Notes: a model not told the origin generated them from the sequence alone. 55,019 nt of DNA from Bacteroidales bacterium (GCA_016283985.1 JAEENZ010000180.1:1-55019); one strand, 5' to 3'. Positions 16,042 through 24,318 are shown, numbered from the stretch's first letter. Numbers and translations: made by a program.

Positions 16042-17457
16042 TCACTCGGGTTCGTAGGTGAGGGTTATGGATGCGATTGAGCCTTTGACATAAGCATAAA
16101 GATAATATCTTATCGCAGCATCGGCATCAATCGGCATATCATAAGTGTATTCGACATTCCTTTCGCTCCAAGACTGCTTTGCACATACAATCTCAGATGC
16201 TGCAGGATGGCTGGTATTCGCAGATATGCTTTTGACTATTTCAAATTCCGGAGTACCGGAGGATGTTTTATCGACACAGATTACCTGCTTAAGTCTATAT
16301 CCAGATATTATAGGGAAACCCAGATAGCGTTTCTGAGCATTAAACGCCAATCTTTTGGCTGATGTATCCCAATATAAAACAGCTGAAGTATTTGTGGCAT
16401 TACCACAATCGGCCAAGACAAACGAATAGGCAGTTCCATAAAGCGGGTAAGCTCGCTCAATACCACCTTCCACATGAGGATAATCCCCTTTTGTTTTATC
16501 TGTCGGCCACGCAGGATCCACCGCAGGAGGTGTGCCCGTAAAATCAAAGTTAAGAACAATTTCAGCCGCACCGGCTTTGGAGAGCGTTCCAAGGTTATAG
16601 ATTTTGTTCCTGGCGATAGTGGTAAGCGTGGCTTTGGCGACCGTCTTTACAAGATAACCGTTCAAATAAACCTTGAGGTCGGTATCCAACTCGGTAGGCC
16701 TTACCGCAATATAGTAGTCCGTTCCCGTGGAAAGAGATGTGCTGCCATCTATGGAAAACTCCACGTTGTCATAAGTTGTCTGGCCATAATCCGTCAATGT
16801 GGGTTCATAGGGTGAAGTGGTACTCAGGTCTGCACGGAAACGACCGGAAATAACCTTGTTGGCAACGACAACCCTTCCTCCCTTGATATCCGTATCCGAT
16901 ACCTGGAATTTAAGAAGCGCCACGGCGCTTTTAAAGGCGAAGGTATTGTCGGTACTGTAAGCCGTAGCCACCATGGCACTGCGGTCAAAACTGTTTGCAA
17001 CCAGTGTTTGGGAATGGGGGACATCAACAGCGGCCATTTTATATATTTCACCTTCACCGGTAAAGTTAACTGTCCTGCGGCCCGTGGCAGGATAGATTGC
17101 CATATATGCACTTCCATCCACCCAGCCGTCCCCGGTGTAGGTAAAATCGGCAGAGGAAGCGTTTGCTCCCAGGGTTGTAGAGAATGTGTATCCGGCATGA
17201 GTTTCCGAATCGCCTTTCCCTTGCGAATAAACGGTAATCTCATCTCCGTCTTCCCAGAAATTCAGCGGCTTTCCGGTTTCCGGATTCGTGCCGATGACGG
17301 CCTTGGAGTCAGGCGCCTTACCGTCCATGGTGGCACTGAAAGTAATCGTGCTGATTTCGCCGGAGGGTTCGTTTTCCGCGGTCTGTTCAATGGCTTTTTC
17401 GCATGAGGCGAATGCAAGTGCCGCCATTGCAAAAAGTATATATCTTCTTGTTTTCAT
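16042..17457 (-). CDS. Fimbrillin-like lipoprotein A
   Basis: A 471-residue surface lipoprotein: signal peptide with lipobox AFASC (Cys19), a Mfa-like/fimbrillin-type N-terminal region (about 35-300, with FWEDGDEITVYS, AIYPATGRR and DYYIAVRPTE), and a C-terminal domain (301-471) also found in fimbrillin-like B and twice in the BACON lipoprotein. Fimbrillin-family proteins form fimbriae or bind glycans at the surface in Bacteroidales; inside a SusCD operon a surface glycan-binding role is likely. It is similar to gene B over its full length, so the pair is a tandem duplication, each copy with a 45-codon gene before it (11 bp upstream here). Confidence 0.82.
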   Translation of the reverse strand: MKTRRYILFAMAALAFASCEKAIEQTAENEPSGEISTITFSATMDGKAPDSKAVIGTNPETGKPLNFWEDGDEITVYSQGKGDSETHAGYTFSTTLGANASSADFTYTGDGWVDGSAYMAIYPATGRRTVNFTGEGEIYKMAAVDVPHSQTLVANSFDRSAMVATAYSTDNTFAFKSAVALLKFQVSDTDIKGGRVVVANKVISGRFRADLSTTSPYEPTLTDYGQTTYDNVEFSIDGSTSLSTGTDYYIAVRPTELDTDLKVYLNGYLVKTVAKATLTTIARNKIYNLGTLSKAGAAEIVLNFDFTGTPPAVDPAWPTDKTKGDYPHVEGGIERAYPLYGTAYSFVLADCGNATNTSAVLYWDTSAKRLAFNAQKRYLGFPIISGYRLKQVICVDKTSSGTPEFEIVKSISANTSHPAASEIVCAKQSWSERNVEYTYDMPIDADAAIRYYLYAYVKGSIASITLTYEPE

Positions 17458-17468
17458 GTCTGTTCACA

Positions 17469-17606
17469 TTATAGGTTTACTTCGTCCCAATCTTCAAAAG
17501 AAGATTTTTTGCTTGCGCATACTATGCCTTCGTATTTCAAGACCAGGACTTCGGCCTGCGGAGCGGTGTATTCCACACCGGACATATTGCTTTTCATTTC
17601 TTTCAT
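17469..17606 (-). CDS. 45-residue small protein upstream of fimbrillin-like A
   Basis: An ATG (17606) to TAA (17471-17469) frame of 45 codons fills the gap between the two fimbrillin-like genes, 16 bp after gene B and 11 bp before gene A. Key residues: VEYTAPQAEVLVLKYEGIVC (residues 11-30), Ala-Ser at 31-32, and a C-terminal EDWDEVNL (38-45). The second small gene at 19059-19196 has the same length and the same spaced pattern (E-Y-x2-P, V-L, K-x-E-G, V-C-x-S, W-D-x-V-x-L). It has no signal peptide or membrane segment. I do not recognise a function; similar-looking short proteins occur beside fimbrillin genes in Bacteroidales. Confidence 0.7.
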   Translation of the reverse strand: MKEMKSNMSGVEYTAPQAEVLVLKYEGIVCASKKSSFEDWDEVNL

Positions 17607-17622
17607 GATTATATTGTTGTCG

Positions 17623-19047
17623 TTACTGTTCGTAGGTTAGCGTGATGGCGGCAATAGTCCCTTTGACCATGCAATAGATATAGTATCTGGTATTGACCGC
17701 CGTCCCGGACAATTCGTAAGTGAACCATTTGCCATTCTCGTTGAATACCTGCGCCTCACCACCTGTCACAATATCAGCAGGAGCGTCCGAAGTGTTGCCA
17801 ACTATGCTTTCCACTATTTCAAATTTTGCTGTGAGGGCGCCACTTTTTTTGTAGCAGTCTATCTTGGTCAGTTTGTATCCCGGAATTGCGGGGAGACCAA
17901 AATAACGCTGCGACGCATTGAATAAGAGCCCCGTACTGTACCAACAAACATTTGCTTTGCCCGCTCCGCCACAATCGGCAAGGCAGAAAGAGTAATTCGT
18001 TCCATACAGCGGATATATGCGTTCAATACCGCCATCAACATGTGCGTATCCATATGAAGTAGGCCACGCAGGATCCACCGCAGGCGGAGTGCCGGAAAAA
18101 TCAAAAGGCAAGACCATTTCCTCGGCACCGGCCTTTGTCAATGTGCCCAGATTGTAAACCTTATTCCTTGCAAAGGAGGCGCAAGCGGATTTGCTGATAG
18201 TTTTCACCAGATATCCATTCAAGTAAACCTTGAAACCGTCTGTAAGGTCGGTAGGGCGTACCGCCACATAGTAATCCGTTCCAACAGAAAGAGATGCGCC
18301 GCCGTCGAGGGTGAAGTTCACATAGTTCTGTTCAACCACGCCCGTGGCGCTATACTCTGACAGTACCGGTTCGTAGGGAGATGCCGTGCTGACATCGGCA
18401 CGGAATCTTCCGGAGATACGGTCGGCACCGTCTGCGATTATGCTACCGCCCTTGATATCCGCATCAGCCACCTGGAACTTGATGAGGGCGGTCGCATTCT
18501 TGAAGTTCAAGGTGCTGGATCCCGCAGGAGCATAGGCGGTCATGACAGCAGCGCTCTTATCGAAACTGCCTGCCACAAGAGTCTGATTTGTAGGCACATC
18601 GACAGCCGCCATCCTATACGCCCCATCAGTGGGAGTGTAATTGATCGCCCTTTTCTCGTTTGCAGCGGGATAAATAGCAAGATAGTCTCCGCTGGTGCAG
18701 CCATCCCCCGTGTAAGTAAATGTGGCGGAGGTGGAATTGGAGACCAGGTCCGTACTGAATTCATAACCACGCATGGACATTGCAACAGACCCCGAATAAT
18801 CGGCGGAGGTATAGACGGTAATTTCATCGTCATTTTCCCAGAAAGTCTGCGGTTTGCTCTTGTCGTTAAGATCAAGTACGGCTTTTGAATCCGGCGTGGC
18901 GACACCTCCCATCACAGCCTTGAAAACCACGGTACGCACACCATCGACTATATATTCGTTGGAAGCATTCTCCGGATCGGCCGTTTTCGTGCAGGCAGCC
19001 ATCGCTGCGACGGCTGCAACAAATATGAATAATCTGTTCCTTTTCAT
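17623..19047 (-). CDS. Fimbrillin-like lipoprotein B
   Basis: A 474-residue lipoprotein (MKRNRLFIFVAAVAAMAACT, lipobox AMAAC, Cys19) homologous end to end with gene A: FWENDDEITVYT, AIYPAANEKRAI, DYYVAVRPTDL and LNGYLVKTISK in the fimbrillin-like part, then the shared C-terminal domain (about 305-474) with ERIYPLYGTNYSFCLADCG and RYFGLPAIPGYKL. ATG 19047 gives the natural lysine-rich signal start; an ATG four codons earlier (19059) overlaps the stop of the small gene as TAATG and could allow coupled translation. A probable surface glycan-binding or fimbrial subunit. Confidence 0.82.
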   Translation of the reverse strand: MKRNRLFIFVAAVAAMAACTKTADPENASNEYIVDGVRTVVFKAVMGGVATPDSKAVLDLNDKSKPQTFWENDDEITVYTSADYSGSVAMSMRGYEFSTDLVSNSTSATFTYTGDGCTSGDYLAIYPAANEKRAINYTPTDGAYRMAAVDVPTNQTLVAGSFDKSAAVMTAYAPAGSSTLNFKNATALIKFQVADADIKGGSIIADGADRISGRFRADVSTASPYEPVLSEYSATGVVEQNYVNFTLDGGASLSVGTDYYVAVRPTDLTDGFKVYLNGYLVKTISKSACASFARNKVYNLGTLTKAGAEEMVLPFDFSGTPPAVDPAWPTSYGYAHVDGGIERIYPLYGTNYSFCLADCGGAGKANVCWYSTGLLFNASQRYFGLPAIPGYKLTKIDCYKKSGALTAKFEIVESIVGNTSDAPADIVTGGEAQVFNENGKWFTYELSGTAVNTRYYIYCMVKGTIAAITLTYEQ

Positions 19048-19058
19048 AATCGTCTGCA

Positions 19059-19196
19059 TTAAAGGGTGGATAAATCAACTACATCCCATTCTTCGGTGGC
19101 TACCGTAGAAAGGATGATGTCACTGGTACACACAAGACCTTCTGTTTTCATGAATAAAACTTGGACTGCCGGTGGCAGATACTCTTTTGTTTTCAT
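19059..19196 (-). CDS. 45-residue small protein upstream of fimbrillin-like B
   Basis: An ATG (19196) to TAA (19061-19059) frame of 45 codons lies 11 bp after EEP-B and directly abuts fimbrillin-like B, with a TAATG junction. It contains EYLPPAVQVLFMKTEGLVCT (residues 5-24), Ser25 and EEWDVVDLSTL (35-45). It matches the small gene at 17469-17606 in length, in the single Cys, in the Pro after E-Y and in the W-D-x-V-x-L tail. The DNA between these genes is fully explained by these frames. Function unknown; it could be a regulatory or export-linked peptide co-translated with the fimbrillin-like protein. Confidence 0.7.
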   Translation of the reverse strand: MKTKEYLPPAVQVLFMKTEGLVCTSDIILSTVATEEWDVVDLSTL

Positions 19197-19207
19197 ACGG
19201 TTATATG

Positions 19208-20098
19208 CTATCTTATTTTGAAATCGACGTAGATGGGGAAATGATCTGATGCGACGAGCCCATCGTAGAGGGTGTCATCGCAAACATAACGAAGCGGCGT
19301 CACTCCTTTTCCCTTGTAGTAAATGAAATCTATGCGGTTGGTTGGGAGCGGTTCCGGTTTCCAACCATTGAATGTGCCTTGAGGGCCGGTGCGGAGTTCG
19401 GGCCTATCGTCGAAGACATGATAGGAATCCGTCCACCAAGTCCTGTAGGTGGCCGAAGCGTCGTCGCTTTCCCTGGCATTGAAATCACCAACGAAAAAAG
19501 AGGGATACCCTTTCGGATTGTATTTCTTTTCCATATCGATAAAGATATGGGCACCGGCGGCATGGTCCTGCTTGTTGAGAGGAGCGTGCGTCACCATCAC
19601 GAAATAATAGCGGCGACCTTTCAACTCCCTCAGCGTCAGGCAAAAACCACCCCTCATGAACTTACCTCCGTCGTTAATTTGTCTTTTCTCCGGAGGATTG
19701 GATGTCCAGAAATAATGGGGTTCTCCCACGAGGGCGAAACGATCTTTGCGCCAGATTACGCCGTGTGCCTTGGTGCCATGGCCATCTTCCGCATAAGGGC
19801 CGAAGAAATAGCAATCATAATCCGCCCCGTTTTCAGCGAGCAGACGGGGAACACTTTCCTGCTCCTTAGAATCCACTTCCTGCAAGCCGCATATATCGAA
19901 TTTGCAGGCCAGGATGGACTGGATAACCCTCGGCTCACGGGCCTGCCAGTTATTGTCCGGGCTTTTCGCATCCAGCGGAGCACGACGCAGGTTATATGAA
20001 CCGACACGGAGCTGTGCCGGCTTCTTCGCCGGGCAAATTGCACAGGCGAGAAAGAGAGTTGCCATGGTGGCGGCCATCATAAAGAATATCTTTCGCAT
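19208..20098 (-). CDS. EEP-fold phosphohydrolase B, secreted
   Basis: A 296-residue exported enzyme: signal peptide about 1-23 (MRKIFFMMAATMATLFLACA), then the EEP domain with LRVGSYNLRR, catalytic E74 in ICGLQEVDS, THAPLN, VGDFNARE and C-terminal VASDHFPIY. All metal/catalytic residues of the family (nucleases, phosphodiesterases, inositol and sphingomyelin phosphohydrolases) are present. An upstream reading of the same frame (to 20242) lies inside GH28 and is rejected; ATG 20098 is 10 bp after the GH28 stop. Within a SusCD operon it likely breaks phosphate ester or diester bonds in the imported polymer. Confidence 0.85.
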   Translation of the reverse strand: MRKIFFMMAATMATLFLACAICPAKKPAQLRVGSYNLRRAPLDAKSPDNNWQAREPRVIQSILACKFDICGLQEVDSKEQESVPRLLAENGADYDCYFFGPYAEDGHGTKAHGVIWRKDRFALVGEPHYFWTSNPPEKRQINDGGKFMRGGFCLTLRELKGRRYYFVMVTHAPLNKQDHAAGAHIFIDMEKKYNPKGYPSFFVGDFNARESDDASATYRTWWTDSYHVFDDRPELRTGPQGTFNGWKPEPLPTNRIDFIYYKGKGVTPLRYVCDDTLYDGLVASDHFPIYVDFKIR

Positions 20099-20108
20099 AA
20101 CCAAGGCA

Positions 20109-21464
20109 TTATCTGTCCGCTGCAGTCCAATCGTAATTGTTCTTGAAATTGAAGTCGCCGGTAAAGGTGAATGAACAATTCTCGAAGTTGACTCTCTCCA
20201 CATGTACGAACATTTCGGGCATTTTCTTCGGCACGGGACCATGGCGGTTCACATCAGGCATATCTGCCTGGGTAAGACGCGTAAACCGGCAGTTGCTGAA
20301 AAGAATATCCTGGAAAGGACAGTCTTTCCTGCCCTGCAGATAAGGCATATACATAGATTCCACCTGCATGTCGGTAAAGCGGAGATTGCGGATAGCCGCA
20401 GCAAGGACCTCCGGATTTTCATGAACCCGGCCGTAAACGGGGTAGAATACCTTATCCATGCGGATGTTGGAGAAGTGGATATTCTCAATCAGGGTGGCTT
20501 CTCTGCCATAGTCGTTAGATGCATCCTGAGGGTTTCGAGCCGTGTATTCCGGCAGATCTATGCTCACCCCTTTCGAAGAGTCATAAATAACCAGATTGGA
20601 AAGCAAGCAGTCGCGTATTATCCCATCGTTTGTCCATCCGAGGCGAATTGCCGCCGACCAGCTGCGAAGTACGCAGTTGGTGATGGTCACGCGTTCGCAG
20701 GCCTTATCCTCCTTTAGGGAACGGCTGTTGGCGCGGATGATGATAGAATCATCGCCGGATTCTATGATGCAGTTGGACACCGTAACATCGCGCGAGCAGT
20801 TCAGGTGAATGCCGTCGTTGTTGGGATAGCGGACGTCTGCAAGGATGTTGCAGCGGTCGAAATGGACATAATCGCAGTCGTGAATCCAATAACTCCATCC
20901 GGCAGGCTGGTTGCGCATGGTCACATCGGTAATCCTCACATTCTTGCATCCGGCAAAGAATACCACCCTGGGGAGGGATTGTTTGCGCGGCACGGTGCGG
21001 ACAAAGTGCCAGCCCGTCCAATTGTCTCCTTCCTTCGGTTTGGTGAAACATGTTCCGTTGCAGTCGATTACGCCGCGGCCGGTGATGGCTATGTTCTCGG
21101 CCTCATCGGCATAAATCAGGGAAACGTTCCTGAAGCGTGGCATCGCCTCGGAATCATAATGCCGCACATCGGTGCGTTCCGGATAATCTGCGAGATCGGG
21201 CGAAGCCAGGAGGACGGCATCGGCGTCAATGACCAGTTCCACTCCGCTTTTGATTTCGAAAGGGGTCACGAGGAAGGTTCCTCCAGAGAGGACAACCTTT
21301 CCGCCACCGGCATTTGAAACCTCATCAATGGCCTTCTGAAGCACTTTGGTAACCTTGGTCTTGCCATCGGCCTTTGCTCCGTACTTCTTGAGGTCTATAT
21401 CTTTTGCCTGTATTACAGACGCGCAGGCAAGCGACGCAAGTGCTATTATAAAGCTTTTTTTCAT
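20109..21464 (-). CDS. Secreted GH28-like right-handed beta-helix glycosidase with altered motifs
   Basis: A 451-residue protein with signal peptide (1-20) and a pectate-lyase/polygalacturonase-like beta-helix. It starts with the typical YGAKADGKTKVTKVLQKAID block. GH28 catalytic aspartates are kept: NNDG (D217) and GDD (D238, D239). The downstream GHG motif is replaced by VLRSWSAAIRLGW, and no clear RIK follows, so it departs from endo-polygalacturonases and may be an exo-acting or otherwise diverged member acting on galacturonic-acid-like linkages. It sits between two EEP enzymes (6-bp and 10-bp gaps). Confidence 0.82.
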   Translation of the reverse strand: MKKSFIIALASLACASVIQAKDIDLKKYGAKADGKTKVTKVLQKAIDEVSNAGGGKVVLSGGTFLVTPFEIKSGVELVIDADAVLLASPDLADYPERTDVRHYDSEAMPRFRNVSLIYADEAENIAITGRGVIDCNGTCFTKPKEGDNWTGWHFVRTVPRKQSLPRVVFFAGCKNVRITDVTMRNQPAGWSYWIHDCDYVHFDRCNILADVRYPNNDGIHLNCSRDVTVSNCIIESGDDSIIIRANSRSLKEDKACERVTITNCVLRSWSAAIRLGWTNDGIIRDCLLSNLVIYDSSKGVSIDLPEYTARNPQDASNDYGREATLIENIHFSNIRMDKVFYPVYGRVHENPEVLAAAIRNLRFTDMQVESMYMPYLQGRKDCPFQDILFSNCRFTRLTQADMPDVNRHGPVPKKMPEMFVHVERVNFENCSFTFTGDFNFKNNYDWTAADR

Positions 21465-21470
21465 TATAAA

Positions 21471-22676
21471 TCAGTTTGTGATCGATACATCTGCATACAC
21501 GGGGAAGTGGTCGGAGGCGTACAACCCTCCGTAAAGCGTGTTCTTGCACGCATATGCTTCGATCGATATGGGGTTTCCTCCGCGGAAGAATATCATGTCT
21601 ATGCGGCTCTTTCCGCTAGTTGAAGAATAGCCGTTGAACGTATTGGTGCTGCCGGATTTCCTGTTTGCCGGCGCTTCATTGAAGGAGTCTTTCCAATAAG
21701 AAGTATAAACCATGTAGGGAGAACCCAATTCCGAGGACTCCGAGGAATTCATGTCTCCGACAAAGAAGGAGGGAAGGCCGTCCACATTGTAAAGTTTCTC
21801 CATCTGCTCATACTGTGCGGCATACTCTTCTCTCTTATCGGCATTCATGCATCCGTGAGTGTTCATGAAGAATAGCTTAACTCCGCTGGCTTTATGCGTG
21901 AGCACGCAGCAGCATCCGCCACGCTTGAAACTTCCGTTAGTACCGGTATCATTGGTGCTCATCGTGCCGTGGTCGCTCCCAAGCCAGAAATAGTGCCAGT
22001 TGCTCATGGTGAAGGAGTCCGTCCTCCAGGCGATTCCCTGTCCCCTGTCACCGCTGCCATTCTGGGAATAAGGGCTGAAGAATTTGAATGTCCAGGTGTC
22101 GGCAAAGGTGGAATTGAGCCAGGATTGCTGGGCGGTCCCAACCTCCTGCATGCCAAATATGTCGAAAGCGCATTCCTGCAGCGACTGCTGCATGCGCGTT
22201 TTGCGGTTTTCCCATGAGTTGTTGGCGTCGCTCTCCGTCAGCCAGCTTCCGCGCATGTTATATGTGCCTGCCCGCAGTTTTATGGTGGCCTGCTCCTGCT
22301 GGGAGCCGGAGTCTCCTTCCTGCGTGACCGATATGCTCGCAGACAGTCCACCCTTTGTTTTCACGTTCAGGGTTGCTGCCCGGCTGCTCTTGTATTTATT
22401 TTCGTAAAGACGCAACGTCAGGCTCGCGTCCCCCGTGCCGGAAGTGCGGTTAAGAACTCCCCAGGTAGCCTCTTCTCCGGATTCTCCTGCAAAAGACGCC
22501 GTCCACGATGTGTTGGAAACGATATCGATCTTGTAGCTTGCAATGTCCTTGACGGCATTGATTTCCGAGGGCTCGACGGCAAGGGATTCTGCAACCGGCG
22601 GTGTGTCCTTCTCTCCGCAGGAGCCCAGAAGGGCCCCTGCGATAGCAACAAGGATTATTGATAGCCTATTTGTCAT
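21471..22676 (-). CDS. BACON-EEP lipoprotein (phosphohydrolase C)
   Basis: A 401-residue surface lipoprotein: lipobox ALLGSC (Cys20), a BACON-type beta-sandwich (about 30-125, with SYKIDIVSNTSWTASF and SISVTQEG at its end), then the EEP domain (about 135-401) with LRAGTYNMRG, GMQEVGT, THGCMN, VGDMNSSE and ASDHFPVY, all catalytic residues intact. BACON domains in Bacteroidota enzymes act as spacers or carbohydrate/mucin binders. ATG 22676 is chosen over an upstream TTG; the gene overlaps the previous lipoprotein gene by 11 bp, which implies translational coupling and a shared job. Confidence 0.88.
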   Translation of the reverse strand: MTNRLSIILVAIAGALLGSCGEKDTPPVAESLAVEPSEINAVKDIASYKIDIVSNTSWTASFAGESGEEATWGVLNRTSGTGDASLTLRLYENKYKSSRAATLNVKTKGGLSASISVTQEGDSGSQQEQATIKLRAGTYNMRGSWLTESDANNSWENRKTRMQQSLQECAFDIFGMQEVGTAQQSWLNSTFADTWTFKFFSPYSQNGSGDRGQGIAWRTDSFTMSNWHYFWLGSDHGTMSTNDTGTNGSFKRGGCCCVLTHKASGVKLFFMNTHGCMNADKREEYAAQYEQMEKLYNVDGLPSFFVGDMNSSESSELGSPYMVYTSYWKDSFNEAPANRKSGSTNTFNGYSSTSGKSRIDMIFFRGGNPISIEAYACKNTLYGGLYASDHFPVYADVSITN

Positions 22677-24300
22677 AGGTGAGTACAAGTTTGGAAACGG
22701 CGCCCTTTACCTGCGCATAGATGTAGTATCTGGTATTAAGTTCCGTACCGCTAAGGGTGTATGTGTACTTTCCACCGCCGGCAGCGTCCCAGGCTTGGAA
22801 CTCTCCGCCATCCACGACATCATCGGAATCATTGGTGATCGCTTTCGCGTCGTTTGCTGATGCTGCGACCTTGTTGGTTATGTAGAACTTGGGAACCTGG
22901 GTCGAAAGATACACGTTTTCGCAGTAAACCCTCTTGAGCCTGAGTCCTTCCACTGTGGGAAGTCCAAGATAACGGTATTGGGCATTGAACGAGAGGAATG
23001 CGGGAGGGCCGGGATTCCAGAACATGTTGGCATTGGCAGCACCTCCGCAGTCGGTAAGAAGGAAAGAGTAATCTTTTCCTTCCAGAGGATAGACGCACTC
23101 TTTTCCGGTTGATGTGTCATATCCTTTAGCCTCCGTAGGCCAACCTTCCAGAGGCGTGACCGTAAAGTCGAAACTCAGGGCGATGGCATCGGCAGACGGC
23201 TGATAGGGATCCGTGCCGGGGTCAGGATCAGTTCCGGGATCCGGGTCAGTGCCGGGATCAGGGTCGGTGCCGGGATCGGTTCCGGGATCCGGGGCGGGAG
23301 GGGTCGTTCCTTCTTTGTAGTAAGTGAGTTCCAGGGAAGAAACCGCACCTTTTACCATGGCATACATATAGTACATGGTACCAGCTGAGGTGCCTGTCAG
23401 GTTATAAGTGTAGGTTCCGCCTCCACCGGCTGTCCAAACCTGGAATTTACCTCCGGCGACAATATCGTCCGATTCATCCGTTATGGCCTTGGCATCTGCC
23501 GGGGAAGCCGCAATCTTGTTGGTTATGGCGATTTTAGGGGCAAACGATGCTGAAGCGGCATTCAGCAACACGCTCGTGCAGGAAACCGCACAGAGGATAT
23601 ATCCGTCGATGACGGGAAGACCTAGGTAGCGGTACTGGGCGCCGAAAGCGAGGCGGGGAGTGCCGTCCACGGCCCAGAACATCTGAGAAGCAGATGCCTG
23701 TCCGCAATCCGCAAGCACGAAGGTATAATCCCTTCCGCCAAGCGGATATACACACTCCAGCTTGTTACCTTCATCGGCAGGATTTCTTGCAGCCGTGGGC
23801 CAGCCGTCGAAAGGAGTCTGGGTAAAGTCGAAAGCAAGTTTGACAACATCTCCGTAAGGCTCCGGATCCGTGCCGGGCTGAGGATCATCCGGGATAACGG
23901 GGTCATCGGGTTTTTCCGGATTAGGATTGGCTCCCTGCGAGACGTCGATAAAGGCTTTGGTATCGCCGCTTGCAAGGGTTACGGTGGCCCTGCGGGCGGA
24001 TGCGGTTTCGTTCTTGAAAACCTTCACATTGAAGGTGGTATTGTCTTTTCCGGTGGTCTTGTCGCACTTAACCCAGTCTACGGCCGTACCTTCGGAATCC
24101 GTCTTGGAGATAGTCCATGAGCAGTTGGACTCGACAGTGATTTCTGTGACTTTTTCTTCAAAGCCGGCCTCGATCTTATCGGGGCTGACGTTGATGAACT
24201 GGTCCTCCTTGCCTTCATTTTTCGGATCTTTTTCACAGCCCGCAGCCAGGAAACCCAGCGCAGAAACTGCAACGATCAAACGCAATAAATTCTTTTTCAT
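22666..24300 (-). CDS. BACON lipoprotein with two copies of the operon's shared C-terminal domain
   Basis: A 544-residue lipoprotein (lipobox LAAGC, Cys22): BACON-type domain (about 33-124), a Pro/Asp linker, shared domain copy 1 (about 151-330, ECVYPLGGRDYTFVLADCG, RYLGLPVIDGYIL), a GTDPDP-repeat linker (about 332-368), and shared domain copy 2 (about 371-544, ECVYPLEGKDYSFLLTDCG, RYLGLPTVEGLRL). It has no catalytic motifs and sits straight after SusD (18-bp gap), the usual position of a surface glycan-binding protein. The same domain ends both fimbrillin-like proteins, so it probably recognises the same ligand. Confidence 0.8.
   Translation of the reverse strand: MKKNLLRLIVAVSALGFLAAGCEKDPKNEGKEDQFINVSPDKIEAGFEEKVTEITVESNCSWTISKTDSEGTAVDWVKCDKTTGKDNTTFNVKVFKNETASARRATVTLASGDTKAFIDVSQGANPNPEKPDDPVIPDDPQPGTDPEPYGDVVKLAFDFTQTPFDGWPTAARNPADEGNKLECVYPLGGRDYTFVLADCGQASASQMFWAVDGTPRLAFGAQYRYLGLPVIDGYILCAVSCTSVLLNAASASFAPKIAITNKIAASPADAKAITDESDDIVAGGKFQVWTAGGGGTYTYNLTGTSAGTMYYMYAMVKGAVSSLELTYYKEGTTPPAPDPGTDPGTDPDPGTDPDPGTDPDPGTDPYQPSADAIALSFDFTVTPLEGWPTEAKGYDTSTGKECVYPLEGKDYSFLLTDCGGAANANMFWNPGPPAFLSFNAQYRYLGLPTVEGLRLKRVYCENVYLSTQVPKFYITNKVAASANDAKAITNDSDDVVDGGEFQAWDAAGGGKYTYTLSGTELNTRYYIYAQVKGAVSKLVLTYDK
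23203..23290 (-). repeat. Tandem repeat encoding a GTDPDP linker
   Basis: About five imperfect copies of an 18-bp unit encode the repeated GTDPDP linker between the two shared domains. It is a coding spacer; slippage could change linker length in whole codons pairs without breaking the frame. Confidence 0.75.
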
Positions 24301-24318
24301 AGTATATGACTATTTATA

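Noticed and set aside
16042..16044. TGA read as selenocysteine between fimbrillin-like A and EEP-A
   Set aside because: The stop falls where the homologous protein B also ends, no selenocysteine context is seen, and the family has no selenoprotein; plain termination or a gene remnant is simpler.
23203..23290. Possible CRISPR-like array
   Set aside because: The repeat unit is 18 bp, has no spacers, and encodes a GTDPDP linker in the correct frame.
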